DNA of 64,000 bases from Actinomadura chibensis NBRC 106107. Its GTDB lineage: Bacteria; Actinomycetota; Actinomycetes; Streptosporangiales; Streptosporangiaceae. The position numbers and the translations under genes were made by a program. Below the pieces are notes generated by a model. It worked only from the letters and a program-made list of their open reading frames with translations. It searched no databases and had not been told where the DNA came from. Location: the NCBI RefSeq assembly GCF_001552135.1, contig NZ_BCQP01000038.1:1-64000 (forward strand), given 5' to 3'. Below are positions 12,244-19,572 of this stretch, one piece after another; the first letter of the stretch is position 1, and the number at the start of each line of letters is the position of its first letter.

Positions 12244-12804
12244 TCACCGGGACGTGCTCGGCGAGTCGTGCCCGGCGAGCGCGTCCGGCACGTCCGGGTG
12301 GACGGCGAACAGGCGGTCGAGCCCGGTGATCCGCAGCAGCCGCAGCTGGGCCGGGCGGACCCCGGCGAGCGCGATCTCGCCGCCGGTCGCCGACACCTGG
12401 TTGTGCGCGGCGACGAGCGCGCCGAGCCCGGCCGCGTCGCAGAACGGGACGGCCGCGAAGTCGGCCACCAGGCGGCGCGTCCCCGCGCCGTGCAGCTCGA
12501 CGAGCCGCGCGCGCAGGGTGTCGGCCGTGTGCAGGTCGATCTCGCCCGCGACCGCGACGACGGCGGTGTCGCCGTGCCGCAGCGCGACCTCGACCCGCAG
12601 GTCGGCGTCCCTCGGGGCGGCGTTCGGGGCCGCGCTCGGGACGGCACCCGCGGCGAGCCCGCCCGGGACGCGTCCGGCCGGGCCGCGGTCGCCCCCGGCC
12701 CGCGCGCCGGAGACCCCGGGAGCCGCGGCGGGAGCGCGCGGCGCGCACCGCACCTCCGGCCCGCGCCGGCCCGCCCTTCTGGCCGGCCAGATCTCCTCGG
12801 TCAT
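12244..12804 (-). CDS. STAS-domain protein (anti-sigma factor antagonist-like)
   Basis: From ATG 12804 (MTEEIW) this is 186 residues; an in-frame ATG at 12831 would add nine. The first ~65 residues are Ala/Pro/Gly/Arg-rich and probably disordered. A STAS domain follows (DLRVEVALRHGDTAVVAVAG, EIDLHTADTLRARL, then DFAAVPFCDAAGLGAL). STAS antagonists such as SpoIIAA/RsbV bind an anti-sigma kinase and are switched off by phosphorylation of a serine in a D-S-x-G-L loop. Here the loop reads DAAGL, so both possible acceptor positions are alanine. It may be a constitutively active antagonist or a non-signalling STAS scaffold. Confidence 0.85.
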   Translation of the reverse strand: MTEEIWPARRAGRRGPEVRCAPRAPAAAPGVSGARAGGDRGPAGRVPGGLAAGAVPSAAPNAAPRDADLRVEVALRHGDTAVVAVAGEIDLHTADTLRARLVELHGAGTRRLVADFAAVPFCDAAGLGALVAAHNQVSATGGEIALAGVRPAQLRLLRITGLDRLFAVHPDVPDALAGHDSPSTSR

Positions 12805-12831
12805 CACGTTCGCCCCCACTCTGCACGGCAT

Positions 12832-13057
12832 CGGCGCCGCCCCTGGTCAAAGCACTGATCAACACCGTAGGCAGCGGACCGGGGCCGAGAACTCCCTCGT
12901 CAGGCCCGTTTCCGCTCCTACCTGCGGACGAGTCCCGCACCGGTCGCTCCACCCCCGGACCGGTGCCGGCGTGCGGAACATCCTCCCAGCTCACCGCCCG
13001 GAGCACGGCGACCGGGACGACCGGTTGCGGCCATCCGGTCACGCACCGCAGCGGCGG
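12832..13057. other. Gap with no supported gene
   Basis: About 225 nt between the STAS start and the methyltransferase stop. I see no coding frame with convincing start and codon bias, only the presumed STAS promoter; TTGACC and TACGGT occur on the minus strand but not at promoter spacing. Confidence 0.4.
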
Positions 13058-13072
13058 CCGGCGGGCCGCCGG

Positions 13073-13888
13073 TCACCTCCCGCGCTGGGCGCGGGCCGAG
13101 GCATAGAGGCATACGGCCGCGGCCGTCGCGAGGTTCAGGCTCTCGGCGCGCCCGTGGATCGGGACGCGCACGACCTCGTCGACGCTGCCGAGGATCTCGG
13201 CGGGCAGCCCCCACGCCTCGTTGCCGAACACCCAGGCGGTGGGCCGCGCGAGAAGGCCGTCGTCGAGCGCCTCGTCCAGCGTGCGCTTGCCCCCGCCGTC
13301 CGCGGCGAGGACGGTGAGCCCCGCGGCGCGCAGCTCCGGGATGAGCGCGTCGAACCGCGGGCCGACGACCACGGGCAGGTGGAACAGGCTGCCCGCGGAA
13401 GCGCGCACGCACTTGCCGTTGTAGGGGTCGACGGACGCGTCGGTGAACACGACCGTCTCCGAGCCCGCCGCGTCGGCGGTGCGCAGCACCGTGCCCGCGT
13501 TGCCGGGGTCGCGGACGTGCGCGAGGACGGTCACCAGCCGGGGACGCGCGGCGAGCGCCCTCTCCAGCGGAACGTCCACGAACCCGCACACCGCCAGCAG
13601 CCCCTGCGGGGTGACGGTCTGCGCGAGCTCGGCCATGATCTCGCCGCTGACGCGCAGCACCGGCGCGCCCGCCCGCTCGGCGGCGGCGACCAGCTCGGGG
13701 TGGCGGGCCTCCGCCTCGGCCGTGGTGAACAGCTCGGCGAGCCCGCCGGGGATCTCCAGCGCCTCCCGGACCGCCTGCGGCCCCTCGGCGAGGAACCGGT
13801 TCTCGCGGCGCCGGAAGGCCCGTTTGGCGAGCCGCCGAGCGGCCTTCACCCGTGGAGACCGGACGGAGGTCAGCTCGCGGCCCGCCAT
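13073..13888 (-). CDS. TrmH/SpoU-family RNA 2'-O-methyltransferase
   Basis: A 271-residue SPOUT methyltransferase that moves a methyl group from S-adenosylmethionine to a ribose 2'-OH in RNA. An N-terminal substrate-binding domain (residues 1-105, with ENRFLAEGPQAVREAL) precedes the knotted catalytic domain. Motif 1 is RDPGNAGTVLRTADAAG (126-142), motif 2 is FGNEAWGLP (221-229) and motif 3 is PIHGRAESLNLATA (243-256). The N-terminal domain resembles L30e-like domains of 23S rRNA enzymes (TsnR/RlmB type). It lies 34 nt downstream of rplT on the same strand, which also favours an rRNA target. The exact nucleotide is unknown. Confidence 0.93.
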   Translation of the reverse strand: MAGRELTSVRSPRVKAARRLAKRAFRRRENRFLAEGPQAVREALEIPGGLAELFTTAEAEARHPELVAAAERAGAPVLRVSGEIMAELAQTVTPQGLLAVCGFVDVPLERALAARPRLVTVLAHVRDPGNAGTVLRTADAAGSETVVFTDASVDPYNGKCVRASAGSLFHLPVVVGPRFDALIPELRAAGLTVLAADGGGKRTLDEALDDGLLARPTAWVFGNEAWGLPAEILGSVDEVVRVPIHGRAESLNLATAAAVCLYASARAQRGR

Positions 13889-13922
13889 GTCGCGTCGTTC
13901 GCCCGAGTCCGGATGCCCGGGC

Positions 13923-14303
13923 TCAGGCCGCCTCCGTGCTTCCCTCGGCGGGGAGCGCGTCCTTGGCGACCTTGACCAGGGCGGCGAAGGCGGGCGCGTC
14001 GTTCACGGCGAGCTCGGCGAGCATGCGCCGGTCGACCTCGACCTCGGCGGCCTTCAGGCCCTGGATGAACCGGTTGTAGGTGATGCCGTTGGCGCGGGCC
14101 GCCGCGTTGATGCGCTGGATCCACAGGCGGCGGAACTGCCCCTTGCGGTCCTTGCGGTCACGGAACGCGTAGGTCATCGAGTGGAGCTGCTGCTCCTTGG
14201 CCTTGCGGTACAGGCGAGAGCGCTGGCCGCGGTAGCCGCTCGACCGCTCCAGGACGACCCGACGCTTCTTGGCGGCGTTGACCGCCCGCTTCACGCGTGC
14301 CAC
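13923..14303 (-). CDS. rplT: 50S ribosomal protein L20
   Basis: A 126-residue protein of normal length that binds 23S rRNA early in 50S assembly. The basic N-terminal helix ([19 protein letters not shown]) and the conserved [17 protein letters not shown] and [14 protein letters not shown] segments are diagnostic. Last gene of infC-rpmI-rplT. In Firmicutes and enterics L20 represses its own operon through the leader; here a structured leader exists but binding is not shown. Confidence 0.98.
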   Translation of the reverse strand: MARVKRAVNAAKKRRVVLERSSGYRGQRSRLYRKAKEQQLHSMTYAFRDRKDRKGQFRRLWIQRINAAARANGITYNRFIQGLKAAEVEVDRRMLAELAVNDAPAFAALVKVAKDALPAEGSTEAA

Positions 14304-14372
14304 GTGCTGAACTCCTTCGTGGGGGCCGGGGCCGTCGGGCCTCGGCCGGTCGCTGATGTTGCCGGTCGGGTG

Positions 14373-14567
14373 CTACTTGCGCAGCAGCTTCTTGATGTTC
14401 TTGGCGTCGGCGTCGGCCACCACGGCCGGGCCGTCCAGCCGCCGGGTCCGCTTGGACGGCTTGTGCTCAAGCAGGTGGTTGCGGTTGGCGCGGCGGCGCA
14501 TCACCTTGCCGGTGCCGGTCAGCTTGAAGCGCTTCTTGGCACCGCTGTGGGTCTTGGTCTTCGGCAT
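14373..14567 (-). CDS. rpmI: 50S ribosomal protein L35
   Basis: A 64-residue basic protein starting [18 protein letters not shown], the invariant L35 N-terminus, and ending KNIKKLLRK. The ATG at 14567 is chosen over an upstream in-frame ATG because the family starts at MPKTK. It lies 184 nt after infC; that gap holds a GC hairpin (14717-14743) and a possible internal -10, TAGATT (14677 to 14672), so rpmI-rplT may have a second promoter. Confidence 0.98.
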   Translation of the reverse strand: MPKTKTHSGAKKRFKLTGTGKVMRRRANRNHLLEHKPSKRTRRLDGPAVVADADAKNIKKLLRK

Positions 14568-14716
14568 GGTCGCCGTCGTCTCCCTCATGTCCCTGCCCCG
14601 TGCGGACGGCACGGGGGCGCGCCTGATCGACGCATCGCACGGGCTGCCGTGGACGCGCCTGGTCAGGCTTCAATCTACGTGCGCCGTGACCCCGCTCCGC
14701 CCGCGAGGTCGCGGTA

Positions 14717-14743
14717 CCGGGCCCGCCGCGCGGGCGGTCCCGG
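14717..14743 (-). terminator. GC hairpin just after infC
   Basis: CCGGGACCGCC pairs with GGCGGGCCCGG on the minus strand (10 of 11 positions, 5-nt loop), nine nt past the infC stop. It could be a partial terminator that lowers infC read-through relative to rpmI-rplT. Confidence 0.45.
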
Positions 14744-14751
14744 GACGGCCG

Positions 14752-15297
14752 TCAGGCGCTCTCGGTCTCCTGACCGCGGGCCGTCTTCTTCTTGTGCGGG
14801 CCGATCACCATGATCATATTCCGGCCGTCCTGCTTGGGCCGCGACTCGACGAAGCCGAGCTCCTCGACGTCGTCGGCGAGCCGCTGCAGCAGCCGGAAAC
14901 CGAGCTCGGGACGGGACTGCTCACGACCGCGGAACATGATCGTGACCTTCACCTTGTCCCCGGCCTTCAGGAACCGCACCACGTGACCCTTCTTGGTCTC
15001 GTAGTCGTGCGGGTCGATCTTCGGGCGGAGCTTGATCTCCTTGATGACCGTGTGCGCCTGGTTCTTGCGCGCCTCACGCGCCTTCATCGCGGACTCGTAC
15101 TTGAACTTGCCGTAGTCCATGAGCTTGGCGACGGGCGGGCGCGCCGTGGGCGCGACCTCGACGAGGTCGAGGTCCGACTCGCGCGCGAGTTCAAGGGCCT
15201 TGGCGATGGGCACGATGCCCACCTGTTCGCCGTTCGGGCCGACGAGCCGGACCTCGGGCACGCGAATGCGGTCGTTGATACGCGGTTCGGCGCTGAT
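14752..15297 (-). CDS. infC: Translation initiation factor IF-3, ATC start
   Basis: IF3 keeps 30S subunits free and checks start-codon choice. The 181 residues cover both domains: the N-terminal domain ([20 protein letters not shown]), a Lys-rich linker ([14 protein letters not shown]) and a C-terminal domain with [19 protein letters not shown]. No ATG or GTG lies where the family begins. A perfect AAGGAGGT (15308-15301) precedes ATC at 15297, giving [10 protein letters not shown]. Use of AUU/AUC is a known infC autoregulation device, because IF3 itself rejects non-canonical starts. An in-frame GTG at 15354 has no ribosome binding site and follows an attenuator directly, so it is less likely. 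Confidence 0.95.
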   Translation of the reverse strand: MSAEPRINDRIRVPEVRLVGPNGEQVGIVPIAKALELARESDLDLVEVAPTARPPVAKLMDYGKFKYESAMKAREARKNQAHTVIKEIKLRPKIDPHDYETKKGHVVRFLKAGDKVKVTIMFRGREQSRPELGFRLLQRLADDVEELGFVESRPKQDGRNMIMVIGPHKKKTARGQETESA

Positions 15298-15573
15298 GGG
15301 ACCTCCTTGGGGCCGTTCACGTTCGTTTGACCGGTCGTACCCCGAGGCTTCCACGAGAAAAGCCCCGCACGACGTCACGCACGGGGCCACCTTCGGTCTC
15401 CCCGGCGGCCTGGCCGCTCGGGGACGACGGCTGGACGAGCGCCGCGCGCCCGTTCGCCGGACCGAGACCCACCGGCCTTGCAGGCCGGTCAGGTGGGAGG
15501 TGGCCTCCGCTTGTGTGCCCGGCGCGCGCCACCGCTGGGTCGCGCGCGCAGAGCCGGTCGGCCACCAAGAATA
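15298..15573 (-). promoter_or_regulatory. Structured infC leader with -10 element
   Basis: TATTCT on the minus strand (15573-15568) is the best -10 here and gives a leader of about 265 nt. Folded elements in order are: GCGCGCG...CGCGCGC; GGAGG-CCA-CCTCC; a perfect ACCGGCCT-GCA-AGGCCGGT hairpin (15472-15490); and a terminator-like hairpin just before the ribosome binding site. The layout is that of a ribosomal-protein or IF3 leader with premature termination. Confidence 0.55.
15357..15387 (-). terminator. Attenuator hairpin in infC leader
   Basis: GCCCCG and CGGGGC (arms 15387-15382 and 15367-15362), with four further weak or standard inner pairs, close a hairpin followed by TTTTC. This U-tract is unusual for this GC-rich window. 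It lies 60 nt before the infC start, inside the leader. Confidence 0.6.
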
Positions 15574-15893
15574 CCACCCGCGCGGAGCCCCCGCGCCGGC
15601 CGGGCCGCGGCCGTCGGCGGGACCCGCCGTGGTGCCTGAGTGAGGTACGCCACCGTGCTCAACAGCGTGGGGCCGGCGCCCATTCCCGGGCCGGACGGTC
15701 GTTCCGGCGCGGCGCGGGGCGTCCGGGGCCGCCGGGGCCCGGCCGGACAGGTGAGGAAGTTCTGGCCCGGCGGTCCTCTCGGCGTCACGGTCCGGCGCTG
15801 TTACGGTGACGGGACCACGGCCCGATCTCATGTGGGGGGACGCCCCGCACCCTCCGGAGCGGCCCGCCCAGGGCCAGGGGAGGTAGTTCCGCG
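15574..15893. other. Gene-poor divergent region, infC / Nudix
   Basis: About 320 nt upstream of both the infC promoter and the Nudix gene. A TACGGT (15802-15807) could be the Nudix -10. I see no gene, RNA gene or repeat array here. Confidence 0.4.
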
Positions 15894-16397
15894 ATGCCCT
15901 CGGCCGAGGCCGGCGCGGCCGGCCCCCTCACCGCCCTCTCCCCGATCACCCTGCAGTTCGCGCAGAAGGCGTTCATCGTGTCCGGCGGGCGGCTGCTGCT
16001 CGTCCGCAAGTCGGCGTCCGACCCGTTCCACCCGGGGCGCTGGGAGGTGCCCGGCGGGCGGCTGGAGGTCGAGGCCGACCTCGGCCTCGACGACCACATC
16101 AGGCGGGAGGTGTGGGAGGAGGTCGGCCTCAAGATCGACCCCGGTCCGCCGTTCCACCTGTGGCAGTGGTTCATGCCCGACCGTCCCGGCCCCGGCCGCC
16201 CGGCGGGCGGGCAGATCCGCGTGGTGGCGGCGGCGCGGCGGTGCCGTCCGGTCACGCTCGACCCCAGCCTGGAGAACCAGGAGGAGAGCGACCATCTCGA
16301 CGGGTGCGCCTGGGTCCCGCTGGACGAGATCGGCGCCTACGAGCTGATTCCGAGCCTGCGCCCGGTGATGCGGGCGTTCCTGGCGTCGTCCGGCTGA
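15894..16397 (+). CDS. Nudix hydrolase
   Basis: A 167-residue Nudix-fold pyrophosphohydrolase, likely acting on a nucleoside diphosphate derivative. The box is GGRLEVE at 54-60, then REVWEEVGL at 71-79. It keeps the catalytic RExxEExG core, but 10 residues separate the first Glu from R71 instead of the canonical seven, so the loop is three residues longer. The strand before it ([17 protein letters not shown]) and the WVPLDEI segment late in the protein are typical. A GGGAGG lies about 10 nt upstream of the ATG. The stop is one base from the next gene's start, so it is coupled to the PfkB-like kinase. Substrate unknown. Confidence 0.9.
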   Translation: MPSAEAGAAGPLTALSPITLQFAQKAFIVSGGRLLLVRKSASDPFHPGRWEVPGGRLEVEADLGLDDHIRREVWEEVGLKIDPGPPFHLWQWFMPDRPGPGRPAGGQIRVVAAARRCRPVTLDPSLENQEESDHLDGCAWVPLDEIGAYELIPSLRPVMRAFLASSG

Positions 16398-16398
16398 G

Positions 16399-17343
16399 AT
16401 GCCGGGCGGCAGGGGCCCGTCCCCGGCGGAGTGGCCGGGACTGGACGGCGCCGACGAGCGCCGCTTCGCCATGGTCGTCATCGGGGACGTGGGGATCGAG
16501 GTCCGCGCCGCGCTGCCCGGCGTCCGGTTCGCCGACCTGGACGCCGACCGCCTCTCCTACGCACCCGCGCGCGCCGTGGTCGCGGGGACGGCCGTCAACC
16601 TGGCCCGCGCCGCGACCCGCTGCTTCCGCCGGGTGGACGTCCTCGCCAAGGTCGGCGACGACGACTTCACGCCGGTCATCCGCCGGGAGCTGCGGCGGCT
16701 CGGGGCGGGCGACCTGCTGTGCGTGGACCCGGGCGCGCCGAACGGCGTGTCGGTCATGCTGCGCGACGACGGGGGCGGCGGCGGGCCCGGCGTCCGGCTG
16801 CTGGTCGTCCGGGACGACCCGCCCGCACGCCGCCTGACCGGCGGGGACGTCGCGGCGGCCGCCGCGAGGATCGCGGCCGCCGACGTGCTGGCGATCGACG
16901 GCTACTCGCTCCTGTCCCCCGTCTCGCGGGACGCGCTGCACGCGGCGGCGCGCCTGGCCCGCGGCGCGGGGACGAAGGTCGCGTTCGACCTCGTCCCGCA
17001 CGACGTCGACGAGCGGCTCCCGGCCGAGGACGTCCTGCCGACGCTGGCGCTCGCCGACCTGGTCGTCTCCGAGGCGCCGACCCTGGCGCGGCTACTCGGC
17101 CGCCCCGGTCCCACGGCCGGGAGCGAGGTGCAGGCGCTTCTGCCGATCCTGGACGAGACCGTCCAAGGCTCTCCGCTGTGGCTGCTGCGGTTCGGGCCGA
17201 CGTCCCTGGAGCGGGTGCTCGCCCACCGGCGCGGACGGCCGCCGATGGAGTACCCGAGCGGATACCGCGACGGCGTGGAGCGGGCGGGGTTCGGCGACCG
17301 GCTCGCCGCGTCCGAGCTCTACTGGTGGCTGTCGGAGGACTGA
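16399..17343 (+). CDS. PfkB-family carbohydrate/nucleoside kinase-like protein
   Basis: A 314-residue ribokinase-fold protein. The N-terminal signature is reduced but present (VVAGTAVNLARAATR, about 60-74), with KVGDDDF at 84-90. The C-terminal active-site motif, normally DTxGAGDxF, reads RAGFGDRLAAS near 295-305: the Gly-x-Gly-Asp core with the catalytic-base Asp is kept, while the usual DT is lost. It is therefore probably an active but divergent sugar or nucleoside kinase, or an ADP-binding derivative. It starts one nt after the Nudix stop, and its last 25 nt overlap the convergent HIT-like gene. Substrate unknown. Confidence 0.85.
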   Translation: MPGGRGPSPAEWPGLDGADERRFAMVVIGDVGIEVRAALPGVRFADLDADRLSYAPARAVVAGTAVNLARAATRCFRRVDVLAKVGDDDFTPVIRRELRRLGAGDLLCVDPGAPNGVSVMLRDDGGGGGPGVRLLVVRDDPPARRLTGGDVAAAAARIAAADVLAIDGYSLLSPVSRDALHAAARLARGAGTKVAFDLVPHDVDERLPAEDVLPTLALADLVVSEAPTLARLLGRPGPTAGSEVQALLPILDETVQGSPLWLLRFGPTSLERVLAHRRGRPPMEYPSGYRDGVERAGFGDRLAASELYWWLSED

Positions 17344-18032
17344 GGCGCGCCGGACAGCGGCTCGTCCTCGACCGCGGCCCGTAACGATCGCAGGGTGAGC
17401 AGGAAGCGGCGCCTGCTGGCCGGGAGGCCGAACGTCTCCTGCCAGCGCCACGCCCCGCCCGGCCGTCCGGCGGCGGTCACGGCCCAGCGCAGGAACTGGC
17501 TGCGCACGCCGTCCCCCGGATGGACGGTCGCGACGCCGTCCTCCTCGATCAGCAGGTAGGAGCGCCCAGCGCGGAAGCGGGCGCGCAGCGCGGCGTGCCC
17601 GGCGGGCGCGCCGGGGAGCCCCCGGTCCTCGGCGGCCCTCCGCACGCCGTGCGCGCCGGGCAGGAAGTGCCAGTGCGCGTGGTCGATGCACGCGCCGCCA
17701 CCCTGCGGGCTCGCCGGGCCGTGCTCGAAGAGGAGCAGGTCGTCCGAACCGTAGGCGCGGCGGTACAGGCGGGCGACGCGGTCGCGCCAGCGCAGGGCCC
17801 GCTCCCACAGCGGCGGGGCGAAGGCGGCGGCGCACTGCTGGTGCTCGCGGGTCACGAGGAGGAGGTGGCCCTCGGCGAGCGGCGCGACGTCCGGCATCAG
17901 CAGGAAGTCGGCGTCGCGCGCGACGACGCCCGCCTCGCCCGGCAGGTCGGCCATCTCGTTGAACCGGAACCGCAGGGGCGGGCAGAGGACGCAGTCATGG
18001 CCGGGCTCGTGCCGCGGCGTCGGCTCGACCAA
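17319..18032 (-). CDS. HIT-like (histidine triad) protein
   Basis: A 237-residue protein with a zinc-type CVLC pair at 14-17 and a histidine-triad-like motif CIDHAHWHFLP (H118, H120, H122), the signature of HIT-fold nucleotidyl hydrolases and transferases. The central segment PLAEGHLLLVTREHQQCA resembles the HIT core strand and helix. The C-terminal ~100 residues (RSYLLIEEDGVATVHPGDG) are an extra domain not found in short HIT proteins. It likely acts on a nucleotide-linked phosphate, but the substrate is unknown. It is divergent from the toroid protein gene and overlaps the kinase gene tail-to-tail. Confidence 0.75.
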   Translation of the reverse strand: MVEPTPRHEPGHDCVLCPPLRFRFNEMADLPGEAGVVARDADFLLMPDVAPLAEGHLLLVTREHQQCAAAFAPPLWERALRWRDRVARLYRRAYGSDDLLLFEHGPASPQGGGACIDHAHWHFLPGAHGVRRAAEDRGLPGAPAGHAALRARFRAGRSYLLIEEDGVATVHPGDGVRSQFLRWAVTAAGRPGGAWRWQETFGLPASRRRFLLTLRSLRAAVEDEPLSGAPQSSDSHQ

Positions 18033-18098
18033 GCCTCCTCCAGTCCGGGCGTCGCGCGGTCCCGCCCTCCACCGTGCCCGGTGCCCGGCGGACGCGGC

Positions 18099-18135
18099 CG
18101 GTATCCGCCAGTGATCTGTACGCCGACGGATACCG
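18099..18135. repeat. 9-bp inverted repeat in a divergent promoter
   Basis: CGGTATCCG (18099-18107) and CGGATACCG (18127-18135) are perfect inverted copies with 19 bp between them. They lie between divergent genes and could be a two-half-site operator or a hairpin. Confidence 0.5.
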
Positions 18136-18198
18136 ACATAGAACCCATGCGGTACAAAACCTGGCTACGCGGGAACAAAGTCAGCAGAAGGCACCATC

Positions 18199-19566
18199 GT
18201 GAACCAGAGAACCCCGCTCCCCGCACCGGCCCCCCGCGCCGAACCTCCCGCCGCCGCGCCCGCCGCCCCCGGCACGGCCGCCGTTGACCTCGCGGTGCTG
18301 CACGCGCGGCTGGAGGAATCCCTCGACGTCCTCCGCGACACCTACGCGCACGCGCTCGGCACCGGCGGCGGCTGGTACCACGAGCTGGCGCGCCCCGAGC
18401 CCGGCATGACCGCGACCGCCCTCGGCCTGCTGGCGTTCGTGGAGGCCGGACGCCCCTTCGAGTACTTCGACGAGGGGCTCGCGTTCCTCGCGTCCCGGCA
18501 GACCGCGTCCGGCGACGCGCTCCGCGACGGCGGCTGGGCCACCAAGACCAGCCTCGGCATGCCCGTCGTCGAGGCGACCGGCTGGATCGCCCGGTTCCTC
18601 GCCCGCGCCCGCTGCGACCTCCGCGACGACGCCCCCGACCTGAAGCGCGCCTACCAGTGGCTGCTGCAGAACCAGAACCCCGACGGCGGATGGGGGTCGC
18701 TGCGCGGCTGCCGGTCCCGGGTGTGGCTGACGTGCCTGGCGCTCCGCGCGCTCAGCCAGCTCAACCCCTACGACCCGGCGGTCGACCGGGGCGTGGAGTG
18801 GCTCACCGCGGACCGGACCGCCGCCCGCCCCGGCTGGGGCCCGACGCAGGAGTCCGCGCCGACCGTCACGCACACCGCGTTCGCGCTGGTCACGCTGTCG
18901 GAGGCGCGTCCAGGACTGCGGACCGACCGGCTCCTGGACGCCTACGACTGGCTCCTCGCCCACCTCGACCCCGACGACGACCACACCTGGATCGAGACCT
19001 ACGACGTCTCGCCGCACGGCGCCGGGGCGAAGCCGGTGTGGCGGCTCGCGCTGTGGCACTACGGGCTGCCGATCGCGCTGTCCGCGCTGCTGCGGGACCC
19101 GCGCGGGCCACACGGCCCGGCCGTCGCGCGCGCGTTCCGGACGCTCGTGCGCGGCGAGGCCGCCGACCCGCGCTCCAACGGCGGCCCGGGCGGCGGGCGC
19201 ACCTCGCTGTGGACGCTGTGGTGGCGGCTGGAGACCCTGATCGCGCTCAGCCGCCTCCCGCTCGCGGGCAGCGGCGACGTCCTGCACTGGCTGCCGGACG
19301 CGACCGTCGTGCAGCGCGCCCACGCCCGCGGCCGCCCGCTCGGCGACCTGCTGCCGCACCGCAGGCTCGGCGACCCGGTCGGGTTCGCGCGGCGGCACTG
19401 GGCGGCGGTGGTGCTCGGCGCGGTCTGCTCGGGCAGCGTGCTCGGCGTCGCCGCCGGCGCGTGGGGCTGGCGGGACTTCTGGCTGAGCGTGATCCTGCCG
19501 ATCGTCCTGACCAGCGTCGACGAGTCGGTGAAGCGGCGCCGCCCGCCGCGCGACCCGCCCGGGTGA
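18199..19566 (+). CDS. Membrane-anchored prenyltransferase/squalene-oxidase-repeat (toroid) protein
   Basis: A 455-residue protein with an alpha-toroid domain of the squalene-hopene cyclase type. QW-like repeats include LQNQNPDGGWGSLRG (156-170), GDALRDGGWATKTS (105-118) and AARPGWGPTQESAPT (208-222). It lacks the DxDD acid motif of squalene-hopene cyclases, and at 455 residues is shorter than the ~630 typical of those enzymes. Two C-terminal hydrophobic segments (about 401-421 and 426-441) end in a basic tail, so the toroid is tethered to the membrane. A GTG at 18199 with AAGG upstream is the start. No terpenoid genes are nearby. The function is unknown. Confidence 0.75.
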   Translation: MNQRTPLPAPAPRAEPPAAAPAAPGTAAVDLAVLHARLEESLDVLRDTYAHALGTGGGWYHELARPEPGMTATALGLLAFVEAGRPFEYFDEGLAFLASRQTASGDALRDGGWATKTSLGMPVVEATGWIARFLARARCDLRDDAPDLKRAYQWLLQNQNPDGGWGSLRGCRSRVWLTCLALRALSQLNPYDPAVDRGVEWLTADRTAARPGWGPTQESAPTVTHTAFALVTLSEARPGLRTDRLLDAYDWLLAHLDPDDDHTWIETYDVSPHGAGAKPVWRLALWHYGLPIALSALLRDPRGPHGPAVARAFRTLVRGEAADPRSNGGPGGGRTSLWTLWWRLETLIALSRLPLAGSGDVLHWLPDATVVQRAHARGRPLGDLLPHRRLGDPVGFARRHWAAVVLGAVCSGSVLGVAAGAWGWRDFWLSVILPIVLTSVDESVKRRRPPRDPPG

Positions 19567-19572
19567 GAGGGA

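Noticed and set aside
15317-15577. An 86-codon ORF in the infC leader as a protein gene
   Set aside because: It would start before the predicted transcription start, has no ribosome binding site, and loses G/C third-position bias in its second half.
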